DNA of 64,000 bases from DASPGX01 sp035620375 (lineage in GTDB: Bacteria; Patescibacteriota; Minisyncoccia; 2-02-FULL-40-12; GWA2-44-9): positions 1-64,000 of the forward strand of contig DASPGX010000006.1 of assembly GCA_035620375.1 (NCBI GenBank), written 5' to 3'. The translations under genes were made by a program, and so were the position numbers. Shown here one piece after another: positions 47,309 through 55,296 of this stretch. Below the pieces are notes generated by a model. It had not been told where the DNA came from, did not search any database, and worked only from the letters and a program-made list of their open reading frames with translations. Within the stretch, counting starts at the first letter, position 1; each line of letters begins with the position of its first letter.

Positions 47309-48042
47309 AAAACGCGGTTGTCGCGTTTGCACTGCTCACGGCAGCCGCGAACGCGGCGCCCGTGGACGGTCCGGAACGGCACGAGTTCGCATTCGCGCGG
47401 CTGGAGTACCGTGGCTGCAACAGCGGATGGGACTTCCAATTTCCGCCGTGGGCGACGGACTATCCTAAGGCCGACGAGCAGTTCATTCTCGGTGTCCGCC
47501 GCCTGGCAAACCTGGACATCTATCCGCGGGCGCATGTCGTGCGCATCGGCGACGAACTGCACCGGTATCCGTTCCTGTACGCGGTGGAGGTCGGCAACAT
47601 GTGTCTGACGGACATCGAGGCCGCTCAGCTTGCCCGCGTATTGGACGGAAGGGGCGGATTCCTGATGGTGGACGACTTCTGGGGCGAGTTACAATGGGAC
47701 CAATTCGCCGGACAGATGGCGAAGGTCCTGCCCGGCCGGCCCATCCGCGAACTGCCGATGAGCCACCCGGTATTCCGCTCGTTCTACGATGTGCGGGAGA
47801 CCGTACAGATTCCGAACATCATACAGGCGCTTGCCGGCGGTTCCACTGCCGAGTGCGAGGGCTGCGAGCACCGCGTGTACGGCATAGAGGATGAGCGCGG
47901 CCGACTGGTGGTGCTCATCCTGCACAACACGGACCTCGGCGATGCCTGGGAATGGGCGGAAAATCCGTACTTCCCGCTGGCGATGTCCAACTACGCGTTC
48001 AAGATGGGCATCAACGCCATCGTCTACGCGATGACGCATTGA
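47299..48042 (+). CDS. Secreted DUF4159 family protein
   Basis: 247 aa with a signal peptide (KNAVVAFALLTAAANAAP). The DUF4159 hallmarks are consecutive: TDYPKADEQFILGVRRL, YPFLYAVEVGN, LMVDDFWGELQWDQF, LPMSHPVFRSFYDV, LILHNTDLGDAWEWAENP and the terminal INAIVYAMTH. Biochemical role unknown; the flavodoxin/class I glutamine-amidotransferase-like fold is expected for the domain. Stop codon overlaps the stem of a strong terminator. Confidence 0.88.
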   Translation: MAIKNAVVAFALLTAAANAAPVDGPERHEFAFARLEYRGCNSGWDFQFPPWATDYPKADEQFILGVRRLANLDIYPRAHVVRIGDELHRYPFLYAVEVGNMCLTDIEAAQLARVLDGRGGFLMVDDFWGELQWDQFAGQMAKVLPGRPIRELPMSHPVFRSFYDVRETVQIPNIIQALAGGSTAECEGCEHRVYGIEDERGRLVVLILHNTDLGDAWEWAENPYFPLAMSNYAFKMGINAIVYAMTH

Positions 48043-48077
48043 GGGGTTGGCCACAGCGGCAACCCCTCATTTTTTTT
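48041..48077 (+). terminator. Terminator overlapping the DUF4159 stop
   Basis: GAGGGGTTG (48041-48049) and CAACCCCTC (48060-48068), then A and eight T. Confidence 0.85.
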
Positions 48078-48100
48078 GCGGAGTGGTATACTTGAACCGT

Positions 48101-48430
48101 ATGAGTCACCGCGCCGTACTGGAGTACATCACCGCGGGCCGTGCATGCGGGCTGACCGACCACGATATCGCCGTGCGTCTTGAGGGCGCGGGATGGACAT
48201 CCGCGGACGTGCAGGACGCGTTCACCCTTGCGGCAAAGATGGACGACGTTCCCGCGAAGCCGGAGGAGAAGGCGTGGTGCCCTCCCGACAATGCGCGGAG
48301 CGCGCCGGTACCGACCGTCAAGGATAAAGTACTCGGTTCGCGTACACCCCGCACGAGCGCCGTCCGGTACGCCGCCTGGCTTTCCGTCGCCCTTGTCGCG
48401 TTTCTGTTCGGTTTTTCAATCATGCGCTGA
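48101..48430 (+). CDS. Small tail-anchored protein
   Basis: 109 aa from ATG 48101. An extended -10 (TGG-TATACT, 48087-48092) sits 8 nt upstream with no SD, so the mRNA is probably leaderless. The N-terminal 45 residues (VLEYITAGRACGLTDHDIAVRL; AGWTSADVQDAF) are a UBA/SHOCT-like small helical module common in CPR proteins. A Pro/Lys linker leads to one C-terminal membrane helix (YAAWLSVALVAFLFGFSIM). Its last codon position overlaps the CapA-like start. Confidence 0.68.
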   Translation: MSHRAVLEYITAGRACGLTDHDIAVRLEGAGWTSADVQDAFTLAAKMDDVPAKPEEKAWCPPDNARSAPVPTVKDKVLGSRTPRTSAVRYAAWLSVALVAFLFGFSIMR

Positions 48431-49434
48431 TGCTTCCGCTGCGTGCTTTCGGTATCGCCGGCTGTGCAGCCGCCCTCGCCGGGGCGGCTTTCATCGTCGG
48501 TCCACAGACGGCCTCGGAGACACATATCTTCAATGACCGTGCCCGGCCCGATCCGATTATCATGCCGGAAACCGTCACGCTTCTCTTCGCCGGCGACATC
48601 ATGCTCTCACGCTCGGTGGGGGACGTCATGGCGCGCAGCGGCGACTGGCTGCTGCCGTTCCGTGACATCGCGTCCGTGACCGCGGGGGCGGACGCGGCGT
48701 TCGCAAATCTGGAGACGACAATTTCGCTACGTGGTTCGCCCGCGGGATGCGGGTACTGTTTCCGCGCTGACCCGCGCGCGGTGGACGGCCTGGTGTATGC
48801 GGGATTCGACGTCGTGTCGGTGGCGAACAACCACATCTTCGACTACGGTCCGGAGGCGTTTACCGACACGCTGGCGAATCTTGATGCGGCGGGTATCCGT
48901 TATGCCGGCGGGGGAGCGGATGCTCCGTCGGCGCGGGAGCCGGTTGTCCTGGAGCTGGGAAGGACGCGGGTCGCGTATCTGGCGTACACGAACCTGCTTC
49001 CCGCAGGTGCGGGTGCCGCGTATGGCAGGGCGGGAGCGAGCCTGTACGACGCGGAAACGATGGCGGGAGACATCGTGCGGGCACGGGGTCTTGCCGATAT
49101 CGTCGTCGTTTCGTTCCATGCCGGCGAGGAGTACGAAACGGAACCGGGCGAGTGGCAGGAGCGCGTCTACCGCGAGGCGGTTGATGCGGGAGCCGACCTG
49201 GTCATCGGTCACCATCCCCATGTGGTGCAACCCGTTGTTGCGTACGGAGAGGGCTGGATCGCGTACTCGCTCGGAAACTTCGTCTTTGATCAGACGTTCT
49301 CGGAGGCGACCATGCGGGGACTGCTTCTGGAGGCGACTGTGCGCGGAAACGAGGTGCTGGACGTCCGCGAGATTTCCGTGGACATCTCCCGGCAATACCG
49401 GCCGTCCCTTGCGGATGACGGCGCCGGGCGATAG
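48430..49434 (+). CDS. CapA/PgsA-family metallophosphatase-like protein
   Basis: 334 aa with an N-terminal hydrophobic signal/anchor (GCAAALAGAAFIVG). The CapA fold shows LLFAGDIMLSRSVGD (metal Asp), FANLETTIS, VSVANNHIFDYG (Asn-His), VVSFHAGEEY and IGHHPHVVQPV. Family members are involved in poly-glutamate or capsule synthesis or act as surface phosphatases. No pgsB/C is nearby, so a polyglutamate role is doubtful. Confidence 0.9.
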   Translation: MLPLRAFGIAGCAAALAGAAFIVGPQTASETHIFNDRARPDPIIMPETVTLLFAGDIMLSRSVGDVMARSGDWLLPFRDIASVTAGADAAFANLETTISLRGSPAGCGYCFRADPRAVDGLVYAGFDVVSVANNHIFDYGPEAFTDTLANLDAAGIRYAGGGADAPSAREPVVLELGRTRVAYLAYTNLLPAGAGAAYGRAGASLYDAETMAGDIVRARGLADIVVVSFHAGEEYETEPGEWQERVYREAVDAGADLVIGHHPHVVQPVVAYGEGWIAYSLGNFVFDQTFSEATMRGLLLEATVRGNEVLDVREISVDISRQYRPSLADDGAGR

Positions 49435-49465
49435 GGTAGGGCATTCATTCACACCGGAGGTGGTC

Positions 49466-50437
49466 GTGAAGCAGGAACTTTCCGTCGTCACCATAGGCGG
49501 CGGCTCGGGACAGTCCACGCTCCTGGCGGCGCTCCGCCGCCTGCCGTATGTCCGGCCTGCCGCAATCGTTACGACGTTCGACAGCGGCGGCTCCAGCCGG
49601 GTCCTCAAAGACCAGTACGGCGTCCTGCCGTACGGGGACATTCAGCGGTGCGTGTTCGCGCTGTCGCCGTACGAGCATGTGCGGGACATTTTCAGCGCCC
49701 GCCTGGACATGCCCGAACTGGCTCCGCCCTACCATACGGGCGGGAACCTCCTGCTGTCCGCACTGGAGCAGGACTTCAGCCGGCACATGGATACTGCGCA
49801 GGCGCGCCGTCTGGCGGTACGCGCGTTGGAGCGGATGTTCGCGGCACAGGGACGGGTCATTCCCGCGTCCCTGGAGAATGCGAATCTGTGCGCGACGTTC
49901 GCCGGAGATTTCGCCGGTGACGAGCCGCGGGTGGATGAGCTTCTCCAGCGGGGGCGTTCCATCCGGGATATATTTCTGAGGCCCGAGGTACCGGCGAATC
50001 CGGACGCGCTTGCGGCGGTGAGTGCCGCTGATGTCATCATCGTCGCGCCGGGGAGCTTTTACACCAGCATACTCCCGCCGCTTCTTCCCGCAGGGATGCC
50101 CGGCGCAATTGCCGCTTCCGCCGCGCCCGTATTGTGGGTGATGAACCTGCTGACCGAGGGTGAGGAAATGGCGGTGTACCGGGGCCTGGATTTTGTCCGT
50201 ACCCTTTCGCGCTACGCGGGCAGGGCGCCCCGGCATCTGCTGGTGAACAGCGAGGTTCATGAGCTGCCTGCACGGTATTTGGGCGCGGAGTGCAAACGCG
50301 TTCTGCGTCCCGAGCTGTTCGGGCGGACCGACGCATACCATGTGTTCAAGTATCCGCTCTGGACCGACCCGGCCACGCCCCGTCACGACACGGACGCCCT
50401 GGCATCGGCGTTGGGTCTCATTCTTCCGGCGTTGTGA
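49466..50437 (+). CDS. yvcK: YvcK/CofD-like gluconeogenesis factor
   Basis: 323 aa from GTG 49466 (GGAGG 6 nt upstream). Nucleotide-sugar-binding CofD fold: VVTIGGGSGQSTLL, TTFDSGGSSRVLKDQYG, PPYHTGGNLLLSAL, IVAPGSFYTSILPPLLP. In Bacillus YvcK binds UDP-GlcNAc and links carbon flux to cell-wall synthesis; this fits a window containing glmS. The F420 pathway is not represented, so YvcK is preferred over CofD. Confidence 0.88.
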   Translation: MKQELSVVTIGGGSGQSTLLAALRRLPYVRPAAIVTTFDSGGSSRVLKDQYGVLPYGDIQRCVFALSPYEHVRDIFSARLDMPELAPPYHTGGNLLLSALEQDFSRHMDTAQARRLAVRALERMFAAQGRVIPASLENANLCATFAGDFAGDEPRVDELLQRGRSIRDIFLRPEVPANPDALAAVSAADVIIVAPGSFYTSILPPLLPAGMPGAIAASAAPVLWVMNLLTEGEEMAVYRGLDFVRTLSRYAGRAPRHLLVNSEVHELPARYLGAECKRVLRPELFGRTDAYHVFKYPLWTDPATPRHDTDALASALGLILPAL

Positions 50438-50443
50438 CCGGCA

Positions 50444-50470
50444 GCCCCCGCGAGCGCGGGGGCTTTGATT
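50444..50470 (+). terminator. yvcK terminator
   Basis: GCCCCCGC (50444-50451) and GCGGGGGC (50456-50463), then TTTGATTTTT; the T tract contains the -35 box of the ligase promoter. Confidence 0.8.
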
Positions 50471-50492
50471 TTTATATATTTTGTGGCATAAT
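50465..50492 (+). promoter_or_regulatory. Promoter of the ligase gene
   Basis: TTGATT (50465-50470), 16-nt spacer, CATAAT (50487-50492). Confidence 0.65.
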
Positions 50493-50516
50493 GTGCCTTT
50501 CCAACGGAGGTGATGT

Positions 50517-51503
50517 TTGCGGACAGACGGTACGGAGTTTCCCAAGGGCCTCGTTCTTGCCAAACCAATCGGGCAGGAGTCCTACAAGGAATCGGTCCTG
50601 CATACGCTGGAACAGCAGGGTAACCTCATTATCCAGCAGAAGCACGACGGCTATAAACTCATCGCCATCAGGGGCGGTGACGGGCGGTTCCGCATCTGGA
50701 CGGTGGGAGGCAGGCCGGTGCACGGCCGTCTGGGACATGTCATGAAGGTCCTGGAAAGCCGGCCCTTTCCCTGGGGTACGGTACTGGTCGGCGAAGGCCT
50801 GATGTTTGAGGAGGATGCTGAGCGCTACGAGTGGACCGCCAAGGTTTTCCAGGGCGGAGACGAAAGCGGACTCAGTGCGCAGAAAGAGCATGGCCGTGCG
50901 GTATTCCGTATTTTTCAGGCGTTCAATCTGGAGGATTTGAGCGCCGGAGTCGCGGGGAGGTCCTACGGCGAGACGCTCGCGTGGCTTTCCGAAACCGCCG
51001 GCCCGAGAAACCGCGCGGTAAGCGTGGTTCCATCGCTCAGCATGAAGCTGGATGACGCCAAAACGGTTGTCGCCGCGCAGGGATGGGAGGGTCTCGTCCT
51101 CACCGATGCGCGGTATCGTCTGACCTGGCGCACCGACGGCGGCACGGAGCCCCGGCCCAAGGGCTGCTACAAATTCAAGCCGCTGACCGAAGATGATTTT
51201 GTCATCCTCCCTGACGGCCGTATCTGGCACAAGGACGGTCGCCTGAAAGAAGTCGTACTCTATCAGCGCGACCCCGGGACGGGAAAACTCTTCTCCTGCG
51301 GAAAGCTCGGAACGTTCTCACGGGAGGTTCGGGATAAGCTCTCGTCACCGTCACTTGCGCCGTCGGTCATGCAGGTGGCATTTGAGCGGCGTAATCCGGA
51401 TACGGGCAAGCTCCGGTTCGCCCGGTTCATGCGGCTTCGGGACGACAAGCTCGCCGCGTCCTGCGTCGCGCCCGCGTCGTATCCGAAATCGGAGACGGTC
51501 TGA
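50517..51503 (+). CDS. ATP-dependent DNA ligase-like protein
   Basis: 328 aa from TTG 50517, GGAGG 7 nt upstream. Nucleotidyltransferase motifs in order: I IIQQKHDGYKLIA (adenylated Lys), III VLVGEGLMF, IV GWEGLVL, V CYKFKP. A short OB-like C-terminal part follows. Lacks the large N-terminal DNA-binding domain of replicative ligases, so a repair ligase (or RNA ligase) is likely. Ends in a terminator at 51510-51535. Confidence 0.85.
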   Translation: MRTDGTEFPKGLVLAKPIGQESYKESVLHTLEQQGNLIIQQKHDGYKLIAIRGGDGRFRIWTVGGRPVHGRLGHVMKVLESRPFPWGTVLVGEGLMFEEDAERYEWTAKVFQGGDESGLSAQKEHGRAVFRIFQAFNLEDLSAGVAGRSYGETLAWLSETAGPRNRAVSVVPSLSMKLDDAKTVVAAQGWEGLVLTDARYRLTWRTDGGTEPRPKGCYKFKPLTEDDFVILPDGRIWHKDGRLKEVVLYQRDPGTGKLFSCGKLGTFSREVRDKLSSPSLAPSVMQVAFERRNPDTGKLRFARFMRLRDDKLAASCVAPASYPKSETV

Positions 51504-51509
51504 AGACGT

Positions 51510-51542
51510 CCCTCATCCGCTGCGGCGGGTGAGGGGCTTTTC
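51510..51542 (+). terminator. Ligase gene terminator
   Basis: CCCTCATCCGC (51510-51520) pairs with GCGGGTGAGGG (51525-51535, one GU) and is followed by GCTTTTC. Confidence 0.75.
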
Positions 51543-51588
51543 GTATCAACAATGACAGCCGGAACACGGATGCTACAATGGACGTATC

Positions 51589-52128
51589 ATGAAACGCACA
51601 CTACTGGTCTCCGCGGTTCTGACGGGACTGTTGCTGGTGAGCACCGGAGTTTCTGCGCAGAGCCCGAGTCCCACGGCGACTCCCGGAACCCGGTTTCTCC
51701 GCGTCCGCAATGAATCGCGCCGCATCAGCGCGGAGCGCATCGCGCAGCACCTGCAGAATATCAGCGAACGGAGGCTGAACGCGTACGGACACCTTCTGGA
51801 CCGGCTGTATGCCATCCTGGACCGCATCGTTGCGGCGGCCGACCGGCGCGCGGCCGGCGGTGCGGACGTATCGGAAGTGCAGGATGCGATTGCCAAAGCG
51901 CGGCGTGCGCTGGACGATGCCCGCGCGGCCATTCGGGATCTGGCGAGCAAGAAATATGTGTTCGCTGACGCGACGGACCTGACGATTGCCGACCTGCTCC
52001 GCGCGGCGCGGCATGAGCTGCAGGAGGACCTGGAGAACGTGGCGGCCAAGCTCCGCGCGGCGCATCAGGCGTTACGTGAAGCGGTGCGGGTACTGCATCA
52101 GACGCGGATTTCCGCCGACGAATCATGA
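51589..52128 (+). CDS. Secreted helical protein
   Basis: 179 aa with a signal peptide (KRTLLVSAVLTGLLLVSTGVSAQ) and a short Ser/Pro/Thr linker. The rest is Arg/Ala-rich helix (ERIAQHLQNISERRLNAYGHLL, then LEDVAAKLRAA-like heptads), like many CPR exported coiled-coil proteins. Extended -10 TGC-TACAAT lies 9 nt before ATG; no SD. Its stop overlaps the next start as ATGA. Confidence 0.75.
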   Translation: MKRTLLVSAVLTGLLLVSTGVSAQSPSPTATPGTRFLRVRNESRRISAERIAQHLQNISERRLNAYGHLLDRLYAILDRIVAAADRRAAGGADVSEVQDAIAKARRALDDARAAIRDLASKKYVFADATDLTIADLLRAARHELQEDLENVAAKLRAAHQALREAVRVLHQTRISADES

Positions 52129-52388
52129 TGAAGGTCTCCGGTAAACCGCTGAACGCGCATTTCTGGATGGCGGTCGCCGCCATCGCGCTTGCCGGCGGAC
52201 TCATTCTCGGCCAGGCCACCGGCATCAATGACGACATGAGCGAATACTCGGGAGTTCTGGGAACGGCGAATCTGTATGAATCGGAGCGCCTGGAGGTTAG
52301 GCGGCTGAACATGGACCTTCAGGACGCTGAACCGGAACCGCTGGAAGGCGAGTTCGACGAGGTGGACGGGGAGCTGGAAGCGCTTTAA
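52125..52388 (+). CDS. Small membrane-anchored acidic protein
   Basis: 87 aa: basic N-terminus, one membrane helix (FWMAVAAIALAGGLILGQA, 13-31), then an acidic extracytoplasmic tail (EPEPLEGEFDEVDGELEAL). Coupled by ATGA overlap to the secreted helical protein; the acidic tail could bind its basic partner (inference). No family recognised. Confidence 0.65.
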   Translation: MMKVSGKPLNAHFWMAVAAIALAGGLILGQATGINDDMSEYSGVLGTANLYESERLEVRRLNMDLQDAEPEPLEGEFDEVDGELEAL

Positions 52389-52406
52389 CGGCTGCACAGC
52401 GTGACA

Positions 52407-52424
52407 ACCGCGCCCGGGCGCGGT
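52407..52424 (+). terminator. Terminator after 52388
   Basis: Perfect ACCGCGCCC/GGGCGCGGT stem, then CTTTACTTTTTC. The T tract overlaps the next -35 box. Confidence 0.65.
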
Positions 52425-52425
52425 C

Positions 52426-52453
52426 TTTACTTTTTCATAAAGTAATGTACAGT
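52426..52453 (+). promoter_or_regulatory. Promoter of the TPM-like gene
   Basis: TTTACT (52426-52431), 16-nt spacer, TACAGT (52448-52453). Confidence 0.6.
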
Positions 52454-52488
52454 AGGCCGGTTCAGACCGTTCCCAAACGAGGTGAATA

Positions 52489-53898
52489 ATGATCAGTGTC
52501 ATTCTGACCGCCATTCTGGCGGCGGCCCTGGCGGGCCTGGTCATCCGGTACGCGCTGCTCCGCTGGAGCCGCGACCTGCGCATCACCTGGAGCGAGTATA
52601 CGGTCGGGATGCTTGCCATCTCGTTCGTCGTCTCGCCGGTCGTCGCGGTCGTCGGCTGGAAGGTGGTGCAGGGGAATAACCTGTCGTTCAACGAGTACTG
52701 GAACGGCTGGGAGACCAAGGCCGTCAAGCAGCGTATCGAGTGTACGCGCGACGGTCCGTGCTATTGGGAGTACAACTGCGACCCGTACCGGTGTAACCCG
52801 CACGACTGCAACTGTGTGTGCGTGAGCCGGGACGAGGACGGCCGTTGTACGAGCGAGAGCTGCGATACATGCTGGGACACGTGCTACCACGACTGTCCGT
52901 ACGTCACGGACGAGTACGATTACCTCGTGGACAGCACCATCGGTCCGTTCACCATCGCATCGCACGTCTTTCCCGTGAATCCGGACTCCCACCGCTGGCG
53001 CGCCGGCACCCGCGTGCCCGATGAGGTCATCGCGCGCGCGGGAGTCGGCGACCCGCTGTTCTGGACGGACGCCAAGCGCAGATGCGACGCGGACGTTCCC
53101 GGACCGGTAACCCGCCGTTCGGCCTACGACAACTACGTTCTGGCGAGCGAGGGCACCATCCTGAAAGAGTACTCCGGAGACATCGCGGATTACCGCGATG
53201 CCGGGCTCCTCCCGCGCCTGAACGGGAGCGTGCAGGAGTATTACCACGCGGACAAGGTGTACTTCGTCGGCTTCCGGCCGGCGGATGCACCGGCGTGGAA
53301 CCGCGCCGCGGAGTTCCTGAACGCGCAGCTGGGCAGGGAGCTTCAGGGCGACCTGCATCTGGTCGTCATCAGGGACGGCAAGGTTACGGCGAATCCCGAC
53401 CGCTACGCGTATGCCCTGAAAGCGCACTGGCAGGACAAGGCCGAATACGGCGACGACACGCTCGCCAAGAACGGCATCGTCATTCTCATCGGCACCGCGG
53501 ACGGCGCAACGGTCGCCTGGTCACGGGCGTTCACGGGAATGCCCATGGGGAACGAAAAGCTGCTGGTGGTTCTGCGTGACGGGCTTAAGGGCCTGCCGCT
53601 GCACGCCGTGGACCTCATCGGTCCCGGCGCAAGCCAGCGTGTCGGCGCCGTAACACGGCATCCCCGGAACATCGCGCCGGCGGCGCTGGAGCGCGTGCTC
53701 TGGGGCCTGGACGACGCGTCCACGAAGTTCACCCGCCTGGAGATGACCGGTCCGGACGGTCAGAGCGGGTATCTGTACCTCCGGGACGAGATACGGCTGT
53801 CGGAAAACCAGACGTACGGCGTGTTCGCCGTCGTCCTGGCCGCCTGCCTGCTCGTGTGGCTGTTCTTCGCGTTCTTCGAACACCGGCGGCTGCAGTAG
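52489..53898 (+). CDS. Cys-rich membrane protein with TPM-like domain
   Basis: 469 aa, SD GAGGTG. Two N-terminal membrane helices (about 2-20 and 40-60). Residues 82-135 are extraordinarily Cys-rich (CTRDGPC, NCDPYRCNPHDCNCVCV, SCDTCWDTCYHDC; about 14 Cys). A TPM-like region follows (about 230-370: DAGLLPRLNGSVQEY, DLHLVVIRDGKV, AKNGIVILIGTADGATVAW), then one C-terminal helix (GVFAVVLAACLLVWLFFAFF). TPM domains occur with LemA proteins, and a LemA-like gene is next. The Cys cluster could bind metal or form disulfides outside the membrane. Confidence 0.75.
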   Translation: MISVILTAILAAALAGLVIRYALLRWSRDLRITWSEYTVGMLAISFVVSPVVAVVGWKVVQGNNLSFNEYWNGWETKAVKQRIECTRDGPCYWEYNCDPYRCNPHDCNCVCVSRDEDGRCTSESCDTCWDTCYHDCPYVTDEYDYLVDSTIGPFTIASHVFPVNPDSHRWRAGTRVPDEVIARAGVGDPLFWTDAKRRCDADVPGPVTRRSAYDNYVLASEGTILKEYSGDIADYRDAGLLPRLNGSVQEYYHADKVYFVGFRPADAPAWNRAAEFLNAQLGRELQGDLHLVVIRDGKVTANPDRYAYALKAHWQDKAEYGDDTLAKNGIVILIGTADGATVAWSRAFTGMPMGNEKLLVVLRDGLKGLPLHAVDLIGPGASQRVGAVTRHPRNIAPAALERVLWGLDDASTKFTRLEMTGPDGQSGYLYLRDEIRLSENQTYGVFAVVLAACLLVWLFFAFFEHRRLQ

Positions 53899-53942
53899 CA
53901 CCGGTACGGAACCATGTCCATAAAACAAAAGGAGAAGCAAAG

Positions 53943-54584
53943 ATGACGTTCAGGACAAACGAGCGCGGCGGCGCCGCGCTCTTCGTGGTACTGGCCATCG
54001 CGGCCGCCTTCGTCGTGTTCGGCGTCGCGCTCTACGGGTACGCCGTGAGCATCCGCAACGCCGCACTGGACCGTGAGCTGCAGCTGGTCGCCCAGTACAA
54101 GGTGAACCAGACGGAGCTTTCCTCCTACGTCTCCACGTTCTACGAGCAGGTCGGCGTCGCCAACCTGAAGTCGGCAAAGGTGGACGAAGTCATCCGCGGC
54201 GCCCTGCAGGGCCGCTTCGGAGACGACGGTTTCCAGGGCGGCTCACTGTTCGCGGCGTTTCACGAGGCGTATCCGGACGTGCAGGCGCTGAACATCTACG
54301 ACCAGATCCTGCCGACCATCGCCGCCGGGCGCGAGGGCTTCCGCAACAAGCAACAGAAGATCATCGACGAAGCGCGCGCCTACGACCGGTGGCGCAAGGA
54401 CGGCATCTTCCGCGCCTGGGTCCTGTCCGGCATCTATCCGAGCAGCGACCTGGCCATCGACGTCGGCGGCGAGACGCTGTACGCCGAGGCCGCGCTGAAG
54501 CATCTGGCCAATCCCGTGCTGGACTCGAGGACCAACAAGGCCTACGAGACGCACGAGCTGGAGCCGCTCGCTCCGCCGCGGTAA
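53943..54584 (+). CDS. LemA-like membrane protein
   Basis: 213 aa, SD AAAAGGAG. One N-terminal membrane helix (ALFVVLAIAAAFVVFGVALYGY) is followed by a helical domain starting LDRELQLVAQYKVNQTELSSYVSTFYEQV, in the position and style of LemA (which has NxVxxxxxxVxxAWSQIDVQLQRR). Similarity is weak, so LemA-like is a tentative label, strengthened by pairing with a TPM protein. Terminator at 54601-54625. Confidence 0.65.
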   Translation: MTFRTNERGGAALFVVLAIAAAFVVFGVALYGYAVSIRNAALDRELQLVAQYKVNQTELSSYVSTFYEQVGVANLKSAKVDEVIRGALQGRFGDDGFQGGSLFAAFHEAYPDVQALNIYDQILPTIAAGREGFRNKQQKIIDEARAYDRWRKDGIFRAWVLSGIYPSSDLAIDVGGETLYAEAALKHLANPVLDSRTNKAYETHELEPLAPPR

Positions 54585-54600
54585 CGACCGCCAAGCACCC

Positions 54601-54635
54601 GAAGGGGGCGCCATGCGCCCCCTTCTTTTTATTTT
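54601..54635. terminator. Bidirectional terminator
   Basis: GAAGGGGGCG (54601-54610) and CGCCCCCTTC (54616-54625), then TTTTTATTTT. It separates the LemA-like gene from convergent nadD. Confidence 0.85.
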
Positions 54636-55228
54636 CCGTCGCGGTACAGGCCCCGTTCCCGGATATAGCGGGCGACGGCCGGCGTCAGATACGGAACGCC
54701 GGACTGTCCGGCGTTGATGAGCCGGCGGATGAACGTGCTGGAAACGTCTATCCAGGCGAATGCGTTGTCGATGAGCGCGGACCGGGGAGGAAGCCGGTCA
54801 TTGAGCATCGTGCCCGGACGCTGGATGACCGCGAACTTACCCTCTTCAAAAAGCTCCAGCCCCTTTTCCCATGTCCGGGTCATGTCATGCAGCAGTTCGG
54901 AACTGATGATGAAATGGAATTCATGGCCGGGATGAGCCGATTCCAGCTCCTTCATCGTGTCGTACGTCAGGGTGTGCACGGGGCGGTCCAGTTCCGCCCG
55001 CGAAACCGTCACCGGGACCGCAGCGTCGGTGAACAGCTCCTCGGCCATCCGGGTGAGCATGGCGAAGCGGTCTTCGCCCGGGGCGGAGATGAGCTTGTCG
55101 GCGCGGTCCGCGGACGGCATGAGCCACACCTCGTCGCAGGGAAAAAGGCGGATAACCGCTTCAATGACTGATGCATGTCCGATGTGGGGAGGGGAGAACG
55201 ACCCTCCGTATATGGCGATTCGTTTCAT
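54629..55228 (-). CDS. nadD: Nicotinate-nucleotide adenylyltransferase
   Basis: Makes deamido-NAD from NaMN and ATP. IAIYGGSFSPPHIGHASVI is the nucleotidyltransferase HxGH site, and VSSTFIRR the ISSTxIR motif. 199 aa from ATG 55228 (MKRIAIYGG). TATCAT lies 6 nt upstream of ATG, with no SD, so the transcript is likely leaderless. Follows pncB but is separated from it by a hairpin at 55250-55274. No NrtR-type palindrome is seen at this gene. Confidence 0.95.
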   Translation of the reverse strand: MKRIAIYGGSFSPPHIGHASVIEAVIRLFPCDEVWLMPSADRADKLISAPGEDRFAMLTRMAEELFTDAAVPVTVSRAELDRPVHTLTYDTMKELESAHPGHEFHFIISSELLHDMTRTWEKGLELFEEGKFAVIQRPGTMLNDRLPPRSALIDNAFAWIDVSSTFIRRLINAGQSGVPYLTPAVARYIRERGLYRDGK

Positions 55229-55249
55229 ACGGCAATGATATATGGAAAC

Positions 55250-55274
55250 GGGTCCCGTCGTCACGACGGGACCC
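55250..55274 (-). terminator. Hairpin after pncB
   Basis: Perfect GGGTCCCGTC/GACGGGACCC stem, 5-nt loop. Only GTTTCC follows on the minus strand, so it may be leaky and let nadD be partly cotranscribed. Confidence 0.55.
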
Positions 55275-55296
55275 GGTGAACACTTCCGGCGTCGGC

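Noticed and set aside
48731..49440. Upstream part of a 568-codon frame leading into yvcK
   Set aside because: It overlaps the CapA-like gene in another frame; the SD at 49455 and the YvcK N-terminus set the true start at 49466.
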